The translations under genes were made by a program, and so were the position numbers. Below, one piece after another: positions 45,307-53,573 of a stretch of 64,000 nucleotides of DNA. Every line of letters begins with the position of its first letter. Positions within the stretch are counted from its first letter, which is position 1. Below the pieces are notes generated by a model that saw only the letters and a list, made by a program, of their open reading frames with translations, ran no database searches and was not told the DNA's origin. Origin of the DNA: Rhizobiaceae bacterium (lineage in GTDB: Bacteria; Pseudomonadota; Alphaproteobacteria; Rhizobiales; Rhizobiaceae); assembly GCA_905339215.1 (NCBI GenBank), contig CAJPFN010000078.1, forward strand, positions 1 to 64,000, read 5' to 3'.

Positions 45307-45335
45307 ATATGGTCCGCCGCGATTTGAACTTCAAG
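45307..45335 (-). promoter_or_regulatory. RpoH (sigma-32) type promoter of hsp20
   Basis: Reading leftwards, CTTGAAG (45335-45329), then after 14 bases GACCATAT (45314-45307). This matches the heat-shock consensus CTTGAA / CCCCATnT with acceptable spacing, and lies about 65 bases before the small heat-shock gene. Confidence 0.6.
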
Positions 45336-45368
45336 CCTCTGAAAAAACACCACCGGACGAGATAGCGC

Positions 45369-46310
45369 ATGACGGCAAGACACAGGATAATCATCGACAC
45401 CGATCCCGGACAGGACGACGCGGTGGCGATCCTTCTTGCCTTGGGAAGCCCGGAGATCGAGGTGCTCGGCATCACGGCCGTTGCCGGCAACGTGCCGCTG
45501 CGGCTGACCGAGAAGAACGCGCGCAAGGTCTGCGAACTGGCTGGAAAGCCCGAGACTAGGGTTTACGCAGGGGCGATCCGCCCGATGGTGCGGCCGCTGG
45601 TGACGGCCGAGCAGGTGCACGGCAAGACAGGCCTCGACGGCCCCGACCTGCCCGAACCGGTGATGCCGCTCCAGAAACAGCATGCGGTCGATTTCATCGT
45701 CGAGACGCTGATGGCGGAGGAAGCCGGCACCGTCACGCTGTGTCCGCTCGGTCCCCTTACCAACATCGCGCTGGCGCTGGTCCGCGAGCCGCGGATCGCG
45801 GCCCGCATCCAGCGCATCGTGCTGATGGGCGGCGGCTTCTTCGAGGGCGGTAACACCACGCCTGCGGCCGAGTTCAACATCTATGTCGACCCGCACGCCG
45901 CCGATGTCGTCTTCCGTTCCGGCGTGCCGATCGTGATGATGCCGCTGGACGTCACCCACAAGGCGCTGACCTCGAGTGCCCGTATTGCGGCCTTCCGCAA
46001 GCTCGACACCCGGCCTGCCTTGGCGACGGCCGAGATGCTGGAGTTCTTCGAGCGCTTCGACGAGACCAAGTACGGCACCGACGGCGGCCCGCTGCACGAC
46101 CCCTGCGTCATCGCCTACCTTCTGCAACCCGACCTGTTCCGCGGCCGCGACTGCAACGTCTCCGTCGAGATCGCGTCGGAGCTGACCATGGGCATGACGG
46201 TCATCGACTGGTGGGGCGTGACGAAGCGGCCGAAGAACGCCATGGTCATGCGCGACATCGACGCCGACGGCTTCTTTGCCCTCCTGGTCGAGCGGATCGG
46301 CAACCTGTGA
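45369..46310 (+). CDS. Nucleoside hydrolase (IUNH family)
   Basis: 313 residues. The calcium-binding N-terminus [19 protein letters not shown] is the family signature; [34 protein letters not shown] and the active-site histidine in [14 protein letters not shown] are present. It splits N-ribosyl bonds of nucleosides (purine or pyrimidine), a salvage function. Divergent from hsp20. The last four bases overlap the cmk GTG, so it is coupled to a nucleotide kinase, a sensible but unusual pair. Confidence 0.93.
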   Translation: MTARHRIIIDTDPGQDDAVAILLALGSPEIEVLGITAVAGNVPLRLTEKNARKVCELAGKPETRVYAGAIRPMVRPLVTAEQVHGKTGLDGPDLPEPVMPLQKQHAVDFIVETLMAEEAGTVTLCPLGPLTNIALALVREPRIAARIQRIVLMGGGFFEGGNTTPAAEFNIYVDPHAADVVFRSGVPIVMMPLDVTHKALTSSARIAAFRKLDTRPALATAEMLEFFERFDETKYGTDGGPLHDPCVIAYLLQPDLFRGRDCNVSVEIASELTMGMTVIDWWGVTKRPKNAMVMRDIDADGFFALLVERIGNL

Positions 46311-46984
46311 CCGGAAGCCTCTCCGATGAGGCGGCCGCCGCGCCTTTCGTCATCGCCATCGACGGACCGGCCGGCGCCGGCAAGGGCACCATGGCGCGCC
46401 GCCTCGCCGACCATTATCGCCTGCACCTGCTCGACACGGGCCTCACCTACCGCGCCGTCGCCCATCGCATCCTCGCCGGGGGCTTGCCCCTCGAAGACGA
46501 GGCCGTCGCGATCGAAGCCGCGCGGGCGGTCGACCTCGGCCGTCTGGATCGCGAGGTGCTCTCCGCGCACGCCGTGGGCGAGGCGGCCTCGCGCGTCGCC
46601 GTCATCCCCGAGGTCCGCCGCATCCTCGTCGACAAGCAGCGCGCCTTCGCCCGCCGGTTGCCCGGATCGGTGCTCGACGGCCGCGACATCGGCACCGTCG
46701 TCTGCCCGGAAGCCGACGTGAAGCTCTACGTCACCGCGTCCGCCGAGGTGCGCGCCCGCCGCCGGCTCGCCGAGATCGAGGCGCGTGGCGGCACGGCCGA
46801 GTTCGGGCGCATCCTCGACGACATCCGCCGCCGCGACGAGCGCGACATGGGCCGCGCCGACAGCCCGCTCCGGCCGGCCGCCGACGCACACTTGCTCGAC
46901 ACGTCGGAAATGGATATAGAGGCCGCGTTTCTCGCGGCGAAGGACATCGTCGATCGTGTTCTCGGCGCGCGAGGCAGGGCCTGA
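46307..46984 (+). CDS. cmk: Cytidylate kinase
   Basis: 225 residues from GTG 46307, which overlaps the nucleoside hydrolase stop (GTGA). P-loop [36 protein letters not shown], and the CMP/LID region [20 protein letters not shown]. It phosphorylates CMP and dCMP. In most Hyphomicrobiales aroA precedes cmk; here a nucleoside hydrolase does. It is followed after 196 bases by rpsA, the usual neighbour. Confidence 0.94.
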   Translation: MTGSLSDEAAAAPFVIAIDGPAGAGKGTMARRLADHYRLHLLDTGLTYRAVAHRILAGGLPLEDEAVAIEAARAVDLGRLDREVLSAHAVGEAASRVAVIPEVRRILVDKQRAFARRLPGSVLDGRDIGTVVCPEADVKLYVTASAEVRARRRLAEIEARGGTAEFGRILDDIRRRDERDMGRADSPLRPAADAHLLDTSEMDIEAAFLAAKDIVDRVLGARGRA

Positions 46985-47180
46985 CCGAGGCTTCCCCGCG
47001 CCTGTCGGCAAGGGGGCGAAAGCCGGACCGGGCCCGGAACCCGCCTGACAGCATTCTTCTTGCGCCGGAACGCCGCGAGAGCGGCACAGGGCCCATTGGC
47101 CCGGAATGCTTGCCAGGCACACGCAACGCGAACCACGGCGCCCGCCCCGCGAAACGACCGGGGCGCATCCAGGAGCATCA

Positions 47181-48878
47181 ATGTCACAAGCAAATCCCTC
47201 GCGCGACGATTTCGCCGCGCTTCTCGAAGAATCCTTTTCCGACGGTCACTCCGGTGAGGGTCAGGTCGTCAAGGGCGTCATCACCGCCATCGAGAAGGAC
47301 ATGGCGATCATCGACGTCGGCCTGAAGGTCGAAGGGCGCGTTCCGCTGAAGGAATTCGGCGCCAAGGCCAAGGACGGCCAGATGAAGGTCGGCGACACGG
47401 TCGAGGTCTATGTCGAGCGCATCGAGAATGCGCTGGGCGAGGCCATGCTCAGCCGCGAGAAGGCCCGCCGCGAAGAGAGCTGGGTCCGCCTCGAGGAGAA
47501 GTTCAACAAGGGCGAGCGCGTCGAAGGCGTCATCTTCAACCAGGTCAAGGGCGGCTTCACCGTCGACCTCGACGGCGCCGTGGCCTTCCTGCCGCGTTCG
47601 CAGGTCGACATCCGTCCGATCCGCGACGTCACCCCGCTCATGCACAACCCGCAGCCCTTCGAGATCCTCAAGATGGATCGCCGCCGCGGCAACATCGTCG
47701 TGTCGCGCCGCACCGTGCTCGAGGAGAGCCGCGCCGAACAGCGTTCGGAGATCGTGCAGAACCTCGAGGAAGGCCAGGTGGTCGAGGGCGTCGTCAAGAA
47801 CATCACCGACTATGGTGCGTTCGTCGACCTCGGCGGCATCGATGGCCTGCTGCACGTCACCGACATGGCGTGGCGCCGCGTCAACCATCCGACCGAGATC
47901 CTCAACATCGGTCAGACGGTCAAGGTGCAGATTATCCGCATCAACCAGGAAACCCACCGCATCTCGCTCGGCATGAAGCAGCTCGAGTCGGATCCGTGGG
48001 GCGACATCGGCACCAAGTTCCCGATCGGCAAGAAGATCCGCGGCACGGTCACCAACATCACAGACTACGGCGCGTTCGTCGAGCTGGAGCCGGGCATCGA
48101 AGGCCTCATCCACGTCTCGGAGATGTCCTGGACGAAGAAGAACGTCCATCCCGGCAAGATCCTGTCGACCTCGCAGGAAGTCGACGTGGTCGTGCTCGAG
48201 GTCGATCCGGCCAAGCGGCGCATCTCGCTCGGCCTCAAGCAGACGCTCGAGAACCCGTGGGAGGCCTTCGCCCGCAACCATCCGGTTGGTTCGATCATCG
48301 AGGGCGAGGTCAAGAACAAGACCGAGTTCGGCCTGTTCATCGGTCTCGACGGCGATGTCGACGGCATGGTCCACCTCTCTGACCTCGACTGGAGCCGTCC
48401 GGGCGAGCAGGCGATCGAGACCTACAACCGCGGCGACATGGTCAAGGCCCAGGTTCTCGACGTCGACATCGACAAGGAGCGCATCTCGCTTGGCATCAAG
48501 CAGCTGCAGCGTGACGCCGCCGGCGACGCCGCGGCTTCCGGAGAGCTGCGCAAGAACGCCGTCGTCACCTGCGAAGTGACCGGCGTGAAGGATGGCGGCA
48601 TCGAGGTCCGGCTTGTCGAAAGCGGCCTGGACTCCTTCATCAAGCGCTCCGACCTGTCGCGCGACCGCGACGAGCAGCGCCCCGAGCGCTTCACCATCGG
48701 CCAGAAGGTCGACGCCCGCGTGCTCGCCTACGACAAGAAGGCGCGCAAGGTGCAGGTGTCGATCAAGGCCCTGGAGATCGCCGAGGAGAAGGAGGCCGTC
48801 GCCCAGTACGGTTCGACAGACTCCGGCGCCTCTCTCGGCGACATCCTCGGCGCGGCCCTGAAGAACCGCGGCAACTGA
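47181..48878 (+). CDS. rpsA: 30S ribosomal protein S1
   Basis: 565 residues with six S1 (OB-fold) repeats. Repeats are recognisable from GEGQVVKGVITAIEKDMAII, GERVEGVIFNQVKGGFTVDL, EGQVVEGVVKNITDYGAFVD, GKKIRGTVTNITDYGAFVEL, GSIIEGEVKNKTEFGLFIGL and RKNAVVTCEVTGVKDGGIEV-like starts. It binds mRNA and helps initiation. AGGAG at 47171-47175 defines the start; upstream in-frame codons are not S1-like. A strong terminator follows. Confidence 0.97.
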   Translation: MSQANPSRDDFAALLEESFSDGHSGEGQVVKGVITAIEKDMAIIDVGLKVEGRVPLKEFGAKAKDGQMKVGDTVEVYVERIENALGEAMLSREKARREESWVRLEEKFNKGERVEGVIFNQVKGGFTVDLDGAVAFLPRSQVDIRPIRDVTPLMHNPQPFEILKMDRRRGNIVVSRRTVLEESRAEQRSEIVQNLEEGQVVEGVVKNITDYGAFVDLGGIDGLLHVTDMAWRRVNHPTEILNIGQTVKVQIIRINQETHRISLGMKQLESDPWGDIGTKFPIGKKIRGTVTNITDYGAFVELEPGIEGLIHVSEMSWTKKNVHPGKILSTSQEVDVVVLEVDPAKRRISLGLKQTLENPWEAFARNHPVGSIIEGEVKNKTEFGLFIGLDGDVDGMVHLSDLDWSRPGEQAIETYNRGDMVKAQVLDVDIDKERISLGIKQLQRDAAGDAAASGELRKNAVVTCEVTGVKDGGIEVRLVESGLDSFIKRSDLSRDRDEQRPERFTIGQKVDARVLAYDKKARKVQVSIKALEIAEEKEAVAQYGSTDSGASLGDILGAALKNRGN

Positions 48879-48908
48879 TCGCCCGCCGCGCCGCGGCTGG
48901 AACATGGA

Positions 48909-48945
48909 AGACCCCGCCGGAGCGATCCGGCGGGGTCTTTGCTTT
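48909..48945 (+). terminator. Rho-independent terminator of rpsA
   Basis: AGACCCCGCCGG (48909-48920) pairs perfectly with CCGGCGGGGTCT (48927-48938) around the loop AGCGAT, followed by TTGCTTTTT. A 12-base GC-rich stem 31 bases after the rpsA stop. The next gene ends on the opposite strand at 48962. Confidence 0.93.
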
Positions 48946-48961
48946 TTGGGAACGGCGCCGG

Positions 48962-49432
48962 TCAGGCCCGCCGCGCTGCGCTCCAGTCGGCCGGGCCGCG
49001 GAACTCGATGCCGTAGCGGCCGGCGAGTTCGACGACGGCCGCCATGTCGGCCGGCAGCTTCAGGTCGCGCGCCGCCACCTCGACGAAGAAGTCCTCCATG
49101 CCGCCCGGCGTCAGGATGGTCAGGTTCCGGCCGGGCGTGTCGCCGAGGACGCGGAACGCGTGCGGCACGCCGCGCGGCAGGAAGACCGACTGCCCGGCGG
49201 GGACGGGCAGGATCTCGCCGTCCAGCCAGAACTCGTAGTTCCCCTCCAGCACGTGGATCACCTCGTCCTCGTTGTGGTGGACGTGGACCGGCGGTCCGCC
49301 GCGGGCCGGCACGGTGGAGACGAAGACGCCGATCAGGCCGCCGCTCTCATAGGTGCCCAGCGTGATGGAGTAGTCCGTGTCCATCCACACGGCGCGCCGG
49401 GGCGCGCGGACGGGTTTCGCCGCAATGTTCAT
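48962..49432 (-). CDS. Cupin domain-containing protein
   Basis: 156 residues, one conserved beta-barrel cupin. Motif 1 is PPVHVHHNEDEVIHVLEGNY (two histidines plus glutamate) and motif 2 VPAGQSVFLPRGVPHAFRVL, so the metal site is intact. The C-terminal helix continues FFVEVAARDLKLPADMAAVV. It could be a dioxygenase, isomerase or sensor; the reaction is unknown. It is divergent from a LysR regulator, which probably controls it. Confidence 0.88.
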   Translation of the reverse strand: MNIAAKPVRAPRRAVWMDTDYSITLGTYESGGLIGVFVSTVPARGGPPVHVHHNEDEVIHVLEGNYEFWLDGEILPVPAGQSVFLPRGVPHAFRVLGDTPGRNLTILTPGGMEDFFVEVAARDLKLPADMAAVVELAGRYGIEFRGPADWSAARRA

Positions 49433-49469
49433 GGCGGTTTCCTTTGTTCCTTGGGTTCGTTAGGTTCGC

Positions 49470-49488
49470 GACGCTGCAGCGCTGCGTC
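49470..49488. promoter_or_regulatory. Inverted repeat between cupin and LysR genes, candidate operator
   Basis: GACGC-N9-GCGTC (arms 49470-49474 and 49484-49488), in the 116-base divergent gap. The spacing is of the kind LysR-type regulators recognise, although the T-N11-A core is not clear. Weak evidence on its own. Confidence 0.3.
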
Positions 49489-49548
49489 ACACTAGGTCGT
49501 GGCCGTGTGCCGTGGAAATCGAATGATCGTATCCGGGCTATTCGTCTC

Positions 49549-50499
49549 GTGAATTTCGCGTCCCTGGACCTGAACCTCCTGCGCGTGTTCGACGCCATGA
49601 TGCTGGAGCTGAGCACGGTGAGGGCCGGCGAGCGCATCGGCCTGTCGCAGCCGGCGGTGAGTTCGGCGCTCAGCCGCCTGCGCCACGCGCTCGGCGACGA
49701 ACTGTTCGTGCGCGACGGCAACCGCATGCTGCCGACCGCGCGCGCGGTCGAGCTCCAGTCGGTCGTTCGCGAAGCGCTGGCCCGCGTCGAGGATGCCCTC
49801 TCCGCCGCCTCGACCTTCGACCCGGCAACCGCGGTTCAGTCCTTCATGATGGTCGGTTCCGATTACTTCTCGACGCTGCTCATGCCACAGCTTGCCGCCC
49901 GGCTGAGCCCGCTGGCGCCGTCCGCCACCTTCCAGATGATCGATGCTCCGTCGAGCGGCGCCTTCGCTCTGCTCAGCGAGGGCCGTGCCGACCTCGTCGT
50001 CGACCGCAAGCTGGACACGCCGGAGTGGATCGCCAGCCGGCGCCTGTTCAACTCCTGGCTGGTCTGCGTGACACGCCGCGGCCATCCGCTGCTCGCGGCA
50101 GCCGGTGTCGCCCGCGGTGCCCGGATCCCGCTTGAGACCTTCTGCGCCTTGCCGCACGTGCTGCGTTCCGCCGATGGCACGAAGGCAGGTACCATCGAAC
50201 CGGCGCTCGCCCGCCTCGGTCTGCAGCGGCGCATCGTCATGACCGTACCGCACTTCCAGGCCGTGGCGCTTGCCGTCGCCGGCAGCGACCTGATCGGCAG
50301 CCTGCCGGTGCGTTTCGCCCGGCTGGTGGCCGACCAGCTCGGCCTCGACGTGTACATGCCGCCCTTCGAGTCGCCGTCGATGGAGGTGACCATGTACTGG
50401 CACCGCCGCATGGATCGCGATGCCGCCAGCCACTGGCTGCGCAGCCACGTCGCCGACATCCTCGATCTCGACGACGGGGAGGACGTGGCCGCTCCCTGA
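49549..50499 (+). CDS. LysR family transcriptional regulator
   Basis: 316 residues from GTG 49549, the usual LysR length. The N-terminal winged helix is VNFASLDLNLLRVFDAMMLE, then STVRAGERIGLSQPAVSSAL and SRLRHALGDELFVRDGNRML. The effector domain follows (VQSFMMVGSDYFSTLLMPQL, GRADLVVDRKLDTPEWIASR), similar to NodD/SyrM-like members with the MVGSDYF opening. Earlier in-frame codons lack resemblance. Divergent from the cupin gene, its likely target; ligand unknown. Confidence 0.93.
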   Translation: MNFASLDLNLLRVFDAMMLELSTVRAGERIGLSQPAVSSALSRLRHALGDELFVRDGNRMLPTARAVELQSVVREALARVEDALSAASTFDPATAVQSFMMVGSDYFSTLLMPQLAARLSPLAPSATFQMIDAPSSGAFALLSEGRADLVVDRKLDTPEWIASRRLFNSWLVCVTRRGHPLLAAAGVARGARIPLETFCALPHVLRSADGTKAGTIEPALARLGLQRRIVMTVPHFQAVALAVAGSDLIGSLPVRFARLVADQLGLDVYMPPFESPSMEVTMYWHRRMDRDAASHWLRSHVADILDLDDGEDVAAP

Positions 50500-50504
50500 A
50501 GCGC

Positions 50505-51566
50505 TCAGCGCCCGCTGAACCGCGCCGCCGCCGTTGCCGCGATCGCCTCGGCGAGGCTCATGCCCCAGTGACGGCGGCAGTAAGCGCGGAAGTCGAAGCA
50601 GGGCAGGCCCGGGCATACCTCGAACTCGATCAGGTGCACCGTGTCGTTCGCCTCGACCCTCAGATCCATCGAAAACACGTCACGCAGCCCGAGCCCGTCC
50701 ATCAGCGTCGCGGCGATGGCGCGGATCGAGCGGTCCGCGCCGGGCTGGCTGTCGGCGACCGCGACGAGTTCCGGCTCGGCGTAAAGCCCTTCGGCCTTCG
50801 CCGCCGCGCCCGTGTCGCCGTAGAGCGCCATGCTGTCCGCCATCGTCTGGAAGTCGGCGCCGGAATCGACGAAATAGATGCCGAGCGCCTCCGCGTCTGC
50901 GCCGGGCTCGACGCCGAGAAAGCTCGCCCTGACGTTACGGCCGGGCACGTAGGGCTGCGCCACCGCGTCGTCGCGATAGGCGGCGTGGACGCGACGGCTG
51001 AGTCCGAGTGCCTCGTCCGGGCCGGGCGCGTGCGAATCCGTCCAGATGCCGATCTTCGCGCCGAGCCGGTTCGGCTTGACGAACAGGCCGGAGGCGCTCG
51101 GCGGCGCCGGCACGATCCAGCGCCCGTCGCGGGCAAGCCCGGCCTCCGGTACCGGCAGGCCGAGGGCGCGCAGTACGGCGCCGGAGCGGAACTTGTCCTG
51201 GCAGAGAGCGAACAGCGAATCGTCGGCGCCGATCGTGCCCAACCCGGCGAGTCGGGCAAGCGCCGGGCTGGCGCCGCCGCGGAAATAGGCAATGCCGTCG
51301 CTGATCGTCCACACCAGCGCCTCGCCCGGCCGCCGCGCCGCGATCGCCGCCGCCGCGTCGTCGAGCGCGACGGGCACGAAGGCGATGCCGCGCGCCGCGC
51401 AGGCCGCGTCGATCTCGCCGAGTTCCGGCGCGATGTCGGTCGACTGGGCGAGATAGGAGGCGATCTCGTCAGCATGCTGCGACAAGAAGCCGTCGGCGAT
51501 CAGCCGCGTCCGGCAGGCGTCCTCCGGCTCGTAGACGAAGATCAGTTCTGGGCGCGTGGCGGACAT
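50505..51566 (-). CDS. ATP-grasp protein related to D-alanine--D-alanine ligase
   Basis: 353 residues. N-terminal Rossmann-like part MSATRPELIFVYEPEDACRT, a central QDKFRSGAVLRALGLPVPEA, ATP-grasp strand GLFVKPNRLGAKIGIWTDSH, and C-terminal metal/ATP region FSMDLRVEANDTVHLIEFEV followed by CPGLPCFDF, where the usual N-x-NP-G is replaced by E-V-CPG. It is unlikely to be the housekeeping Ddl, which sits in the division cluster. It may join an amino acid or peptide to a carboxylate; substrate unknown. Downstream of the lactonase/SDR pair on the same strand. Confidence 0.8.
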   Translation of the reverse strand: MSATRPELIFVYEPEDACRTRLIADGFLSQHADEIASYLAQSTDIAPELGEIDAACAARGIAFVPVALDDAAAAIAARRPGEALVWTISDGIAYFRGGASPALARLAGLGTIGADDSLFALCQDKFRSGAVLRALGLPVPEAGLARDGRWIVPAPPSASGLFVKPNRLGAKIGIWTDSHAPGPDEALGLSRRVHAAYRDDAVAQPYVPGRNVRASFLGVEPGADAEALGIYFVDSGADFQTMADSMALYGDTGAAAKAEGLYAEPELVAVADSQPGADRSIRAIAATLMDGLGLRDVFSMDLRVEANDTVHLIEFEVCPGLPCFDFRAYCRRHWGMSLAEAIAATAAARFSGR

Positions 51567-51794
51567 GATCGGGTAGCTTTCGGCTGCGCAGAGAGCGGCG
51601 CTTGGAGGTGGGGCGGCACGCCGCCCGCGGAGTGGTGGCGCGAGCATCGCATCGCCGCGCGCCGCCGCTTTCGCGAAACCGACCCTCGCCCGCCGCCGCC
51701 GCGACATCGGCCGCCGGCCGGGGCGCGGGAATTCCATCCCGGGGAGGGGCTAGCGGTGGGGTTCTCGCAGGCACTTGCCCAGGCAGGGCTCCCC

Positions 51795-52664
51795 CTACAA
51801 CAGCACCGCCGGGTCGTGCCTTCCCGTCACTGCGATGTCGATGAGGAAGGTCTTGCCGGCCTGCGGGTCGGCCGCGAGCCCCCCGGCGTCGAGTCCCTCG
51901 CGCGCCGAGGTGACCACGATCCGGTCCGCCGCGGCGCCGAGGAAGGCCGGGCAGGTGGTTTGCTTGGCCGGCAGATCGATCGAGCGCAGCAGCCTGCCGT
52001 CGGGCGCGTAGGCGTCGAGCCGACCGATGCCCCAGACGGCGTTCCACAGCACGCCGTCGACGTCGGTCACCGTCCCGTCGATACCGCCCCGCAAGCCGCG
52101 CCGGTCGACGAAGATCCGTGGCTCGCCGCGTGGCAGGCCGGTCGCCGGATCGCAGTCGACCCGCCACAAGATGCCTTCCGCGGTGTCCGTGTAGTAGGCG
52201 GCGTCCCCGCCCGGCGAGAAGCAGATCGAGTTCGGGATCGTGATCCCGGGATAGAGCTTCCGCAGCTCGCCGGCGCGGTACCAGTAGATCGAGCCGGCCT
52301 TGCGCTCGGCCTTCTTGCCCATCGTGCCGATCCAGAAGGCGCCGGAAGGATGGGTGCGCGAATCGTTCGAGCGCGTCGACGGGTCGTCGGCTTCGATGGC
52401 AAGGTGAGAGGTCAGCCTGCCTGTTCGCCGGTCGCGCAGGTGGAGGCCGGTCTCGGTGACGAGCAGCTGCCGCTCGCCGTCGACCGCCGCGATCGCGCTC
52501 GCCATTTCCGGCAGGTCTTCGACGGTCGGCGCCTCCCCAGGCCCGCTCTGCCGCAGCAGGCGCCGCCCGATGATGTCGAGCCAGTAGAGTGTGCCCTCGA
52601 ACGCGTCGTATGTCGGCCCTTCGCCGAGGTGGCAGGAAATGTCGCTGAAGATCGTGGCGGTCAT
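51795..52664 (-). CDS. SMP-30/gluconolactonase/LRE family sugar lactonase
   Basis: 289 residues, six-bladed beta-propeller. Metal ligand glutamate in CHLGEGPTYDAFEGTLYWLD; NDSRTHPSGAFWIGTMGKKA supplies the conserved D-P-G-W region; PNSICFSPGGDAAYYTDTAE and DVDGVLWNAVWGIGRLDAYA hold the remaining metal-site asparagine and aspartate motifs. It hydrolyses aldonolactones made by sugar dehydrogenases. Ten bases behind an SDR dehydrogenase, so the two form a sugar-oxidation pair. Confidence 0.9.
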   Translation of the reverse strand: MTATIFSDISCHLGEGPTYDAFEGTLYWLDIIGRRLLRQSGPGEAPTVEDLPEMASAIAAVDGERQLLVTETGLHLRDRRTGRLTSHLAIEADDPSTRSNDSRTHPSGAFWIGTMGKKAERKAGSIYWYRAGELRKLYPGITIPNSICFSPGGDAAYYTDTAEGILWRVDCDPATGLPRGEPRIFVDRRGLRGGIDGTVTDVDGVLWNAVWGIGRLDAYAPDGRLLRSIDLPAKQTTCPAFLGAAADRIVVTSAREGLDAGGLAADPQAGKTFLIDIAVTGRHDPAVLL

Positions 52665-52674
52665 GGCAATGGTC

Positions 52675-53442
52675 TCAGAGGTAGCCGCCGTCGACGATCA
52701 GCGTCTGCGCGGTCAGCATGCGTGCGGCGTCGGAGGCGAGGAACAGGCACGGCCCGACCATGTCGCCGGGCTCCATCGCCTCGCGGATGCACTGGCGGGC
52801 GACGTGGGTTGCCAGGCTCTCCTCGGTGACCCAGAGGTTCCGCTGCCGCTCGGTGATCACCCAGCCGGGGGCGATCGCGTTGACGCGGATGCCGTGCGGG
52901 CCGAGCAAGCCCGCGAGTCCCTTGGTTAGGCCGACGATCCCTGCCTTCGCCGCGGTGTAGGAAGGCATGCCGGGATGGTTGATCAGGTAGGATGTCGAGG
53001 TGAAGTTGATGATGGAACCCTTGCCCGCCGCCTTCATGCCCGGCGCCACGGCCTGGGCGGTGAAGACGTGTGGCCTCAGATTGACCGCCTGGTTGTCGTC
53101 CCAGTACTCGGCCGTCAGATCCTCCAGCGCATGGCGTTCGTCCATCGCGGCGTTGTTGACCAGGACGCCCACCGGCCCGTGCGCGTCGGCCGCGGCGGCG
53201 ACGGCGGCGCGCAGTGCCTCCACGTCACGGAGGTCGGCAGGAAGAAAAAGCGGCCGCCGCCCGGTTTCCGCTTCGAGATGCTCGCAGAGCGCCTCGCTCG
53301 GCTGGCGGGCGATGTCGATGAACGCCACCCGCGATCCCTGTCTGGTGAAGCCTTCGGTCAGCGCCGCGCCGATGCCGGTACCGCCTCCGGTAATGAGGAC
53401 CGACGCTCCGGCGAGGTCGGGGTGGATGACCGACGGCATCAT
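52675..53442 (-). CDS. SDR family oxidoreductase, probable sugar dehydrogenase
   Basis: 255 residues. NAD(P)-binding GGGTGIGAALTEGF, NNAAMDER, catalytic Ser in INFTSTSYLIN and Tyr/Lys in PSYTAAKAGIVGLTKG, and the C-terminal IVDGGYL; all are complete. Neighbouring an SMP-30 lactonase, it likely oxidises an aldose (for example galactose or arabinose type) to the lactone. GGAAGGAGC precedes the ATG; an adjacent second ATG is one codon later. Substrate is inferred from context. Confidence 0.9.
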   Translation of the reverse strand: MMPSVIHPDLAGASVLITGGGTGIGAALTEGFTRQGSRVAFIDIARQPSEALCEHLEAETGRRPLFLPADLRDVEALRAAVAAAADAHGPVGVLVNNAAMDERHALEDLTAEYWDDNQAVNLRPHVFTAQAVAPGMKAAGKGSIINFTSTSYLINHPGMPSYTAAKAGIVGLTKGLAGLLGPHGIRVNAIAPGWVITERQRNLWVTEESLATHVARQCIREAMEPGDMVGPCLFLASDAARMLTAQTLIVDGGYL

Positions 53443-53573
53443 GGACTTGCTCCTTCCGGCATCCGCAGGTCCGCGGTGCCTGCCTGGCGGCGGGATTTGT
53501 CGGTCATGGCGGTGCGGGCGTCAACTCGGGTCCGGGCCGAATTGCCGGTTCGGGCGCTCGTCAGTGCCTGAAT

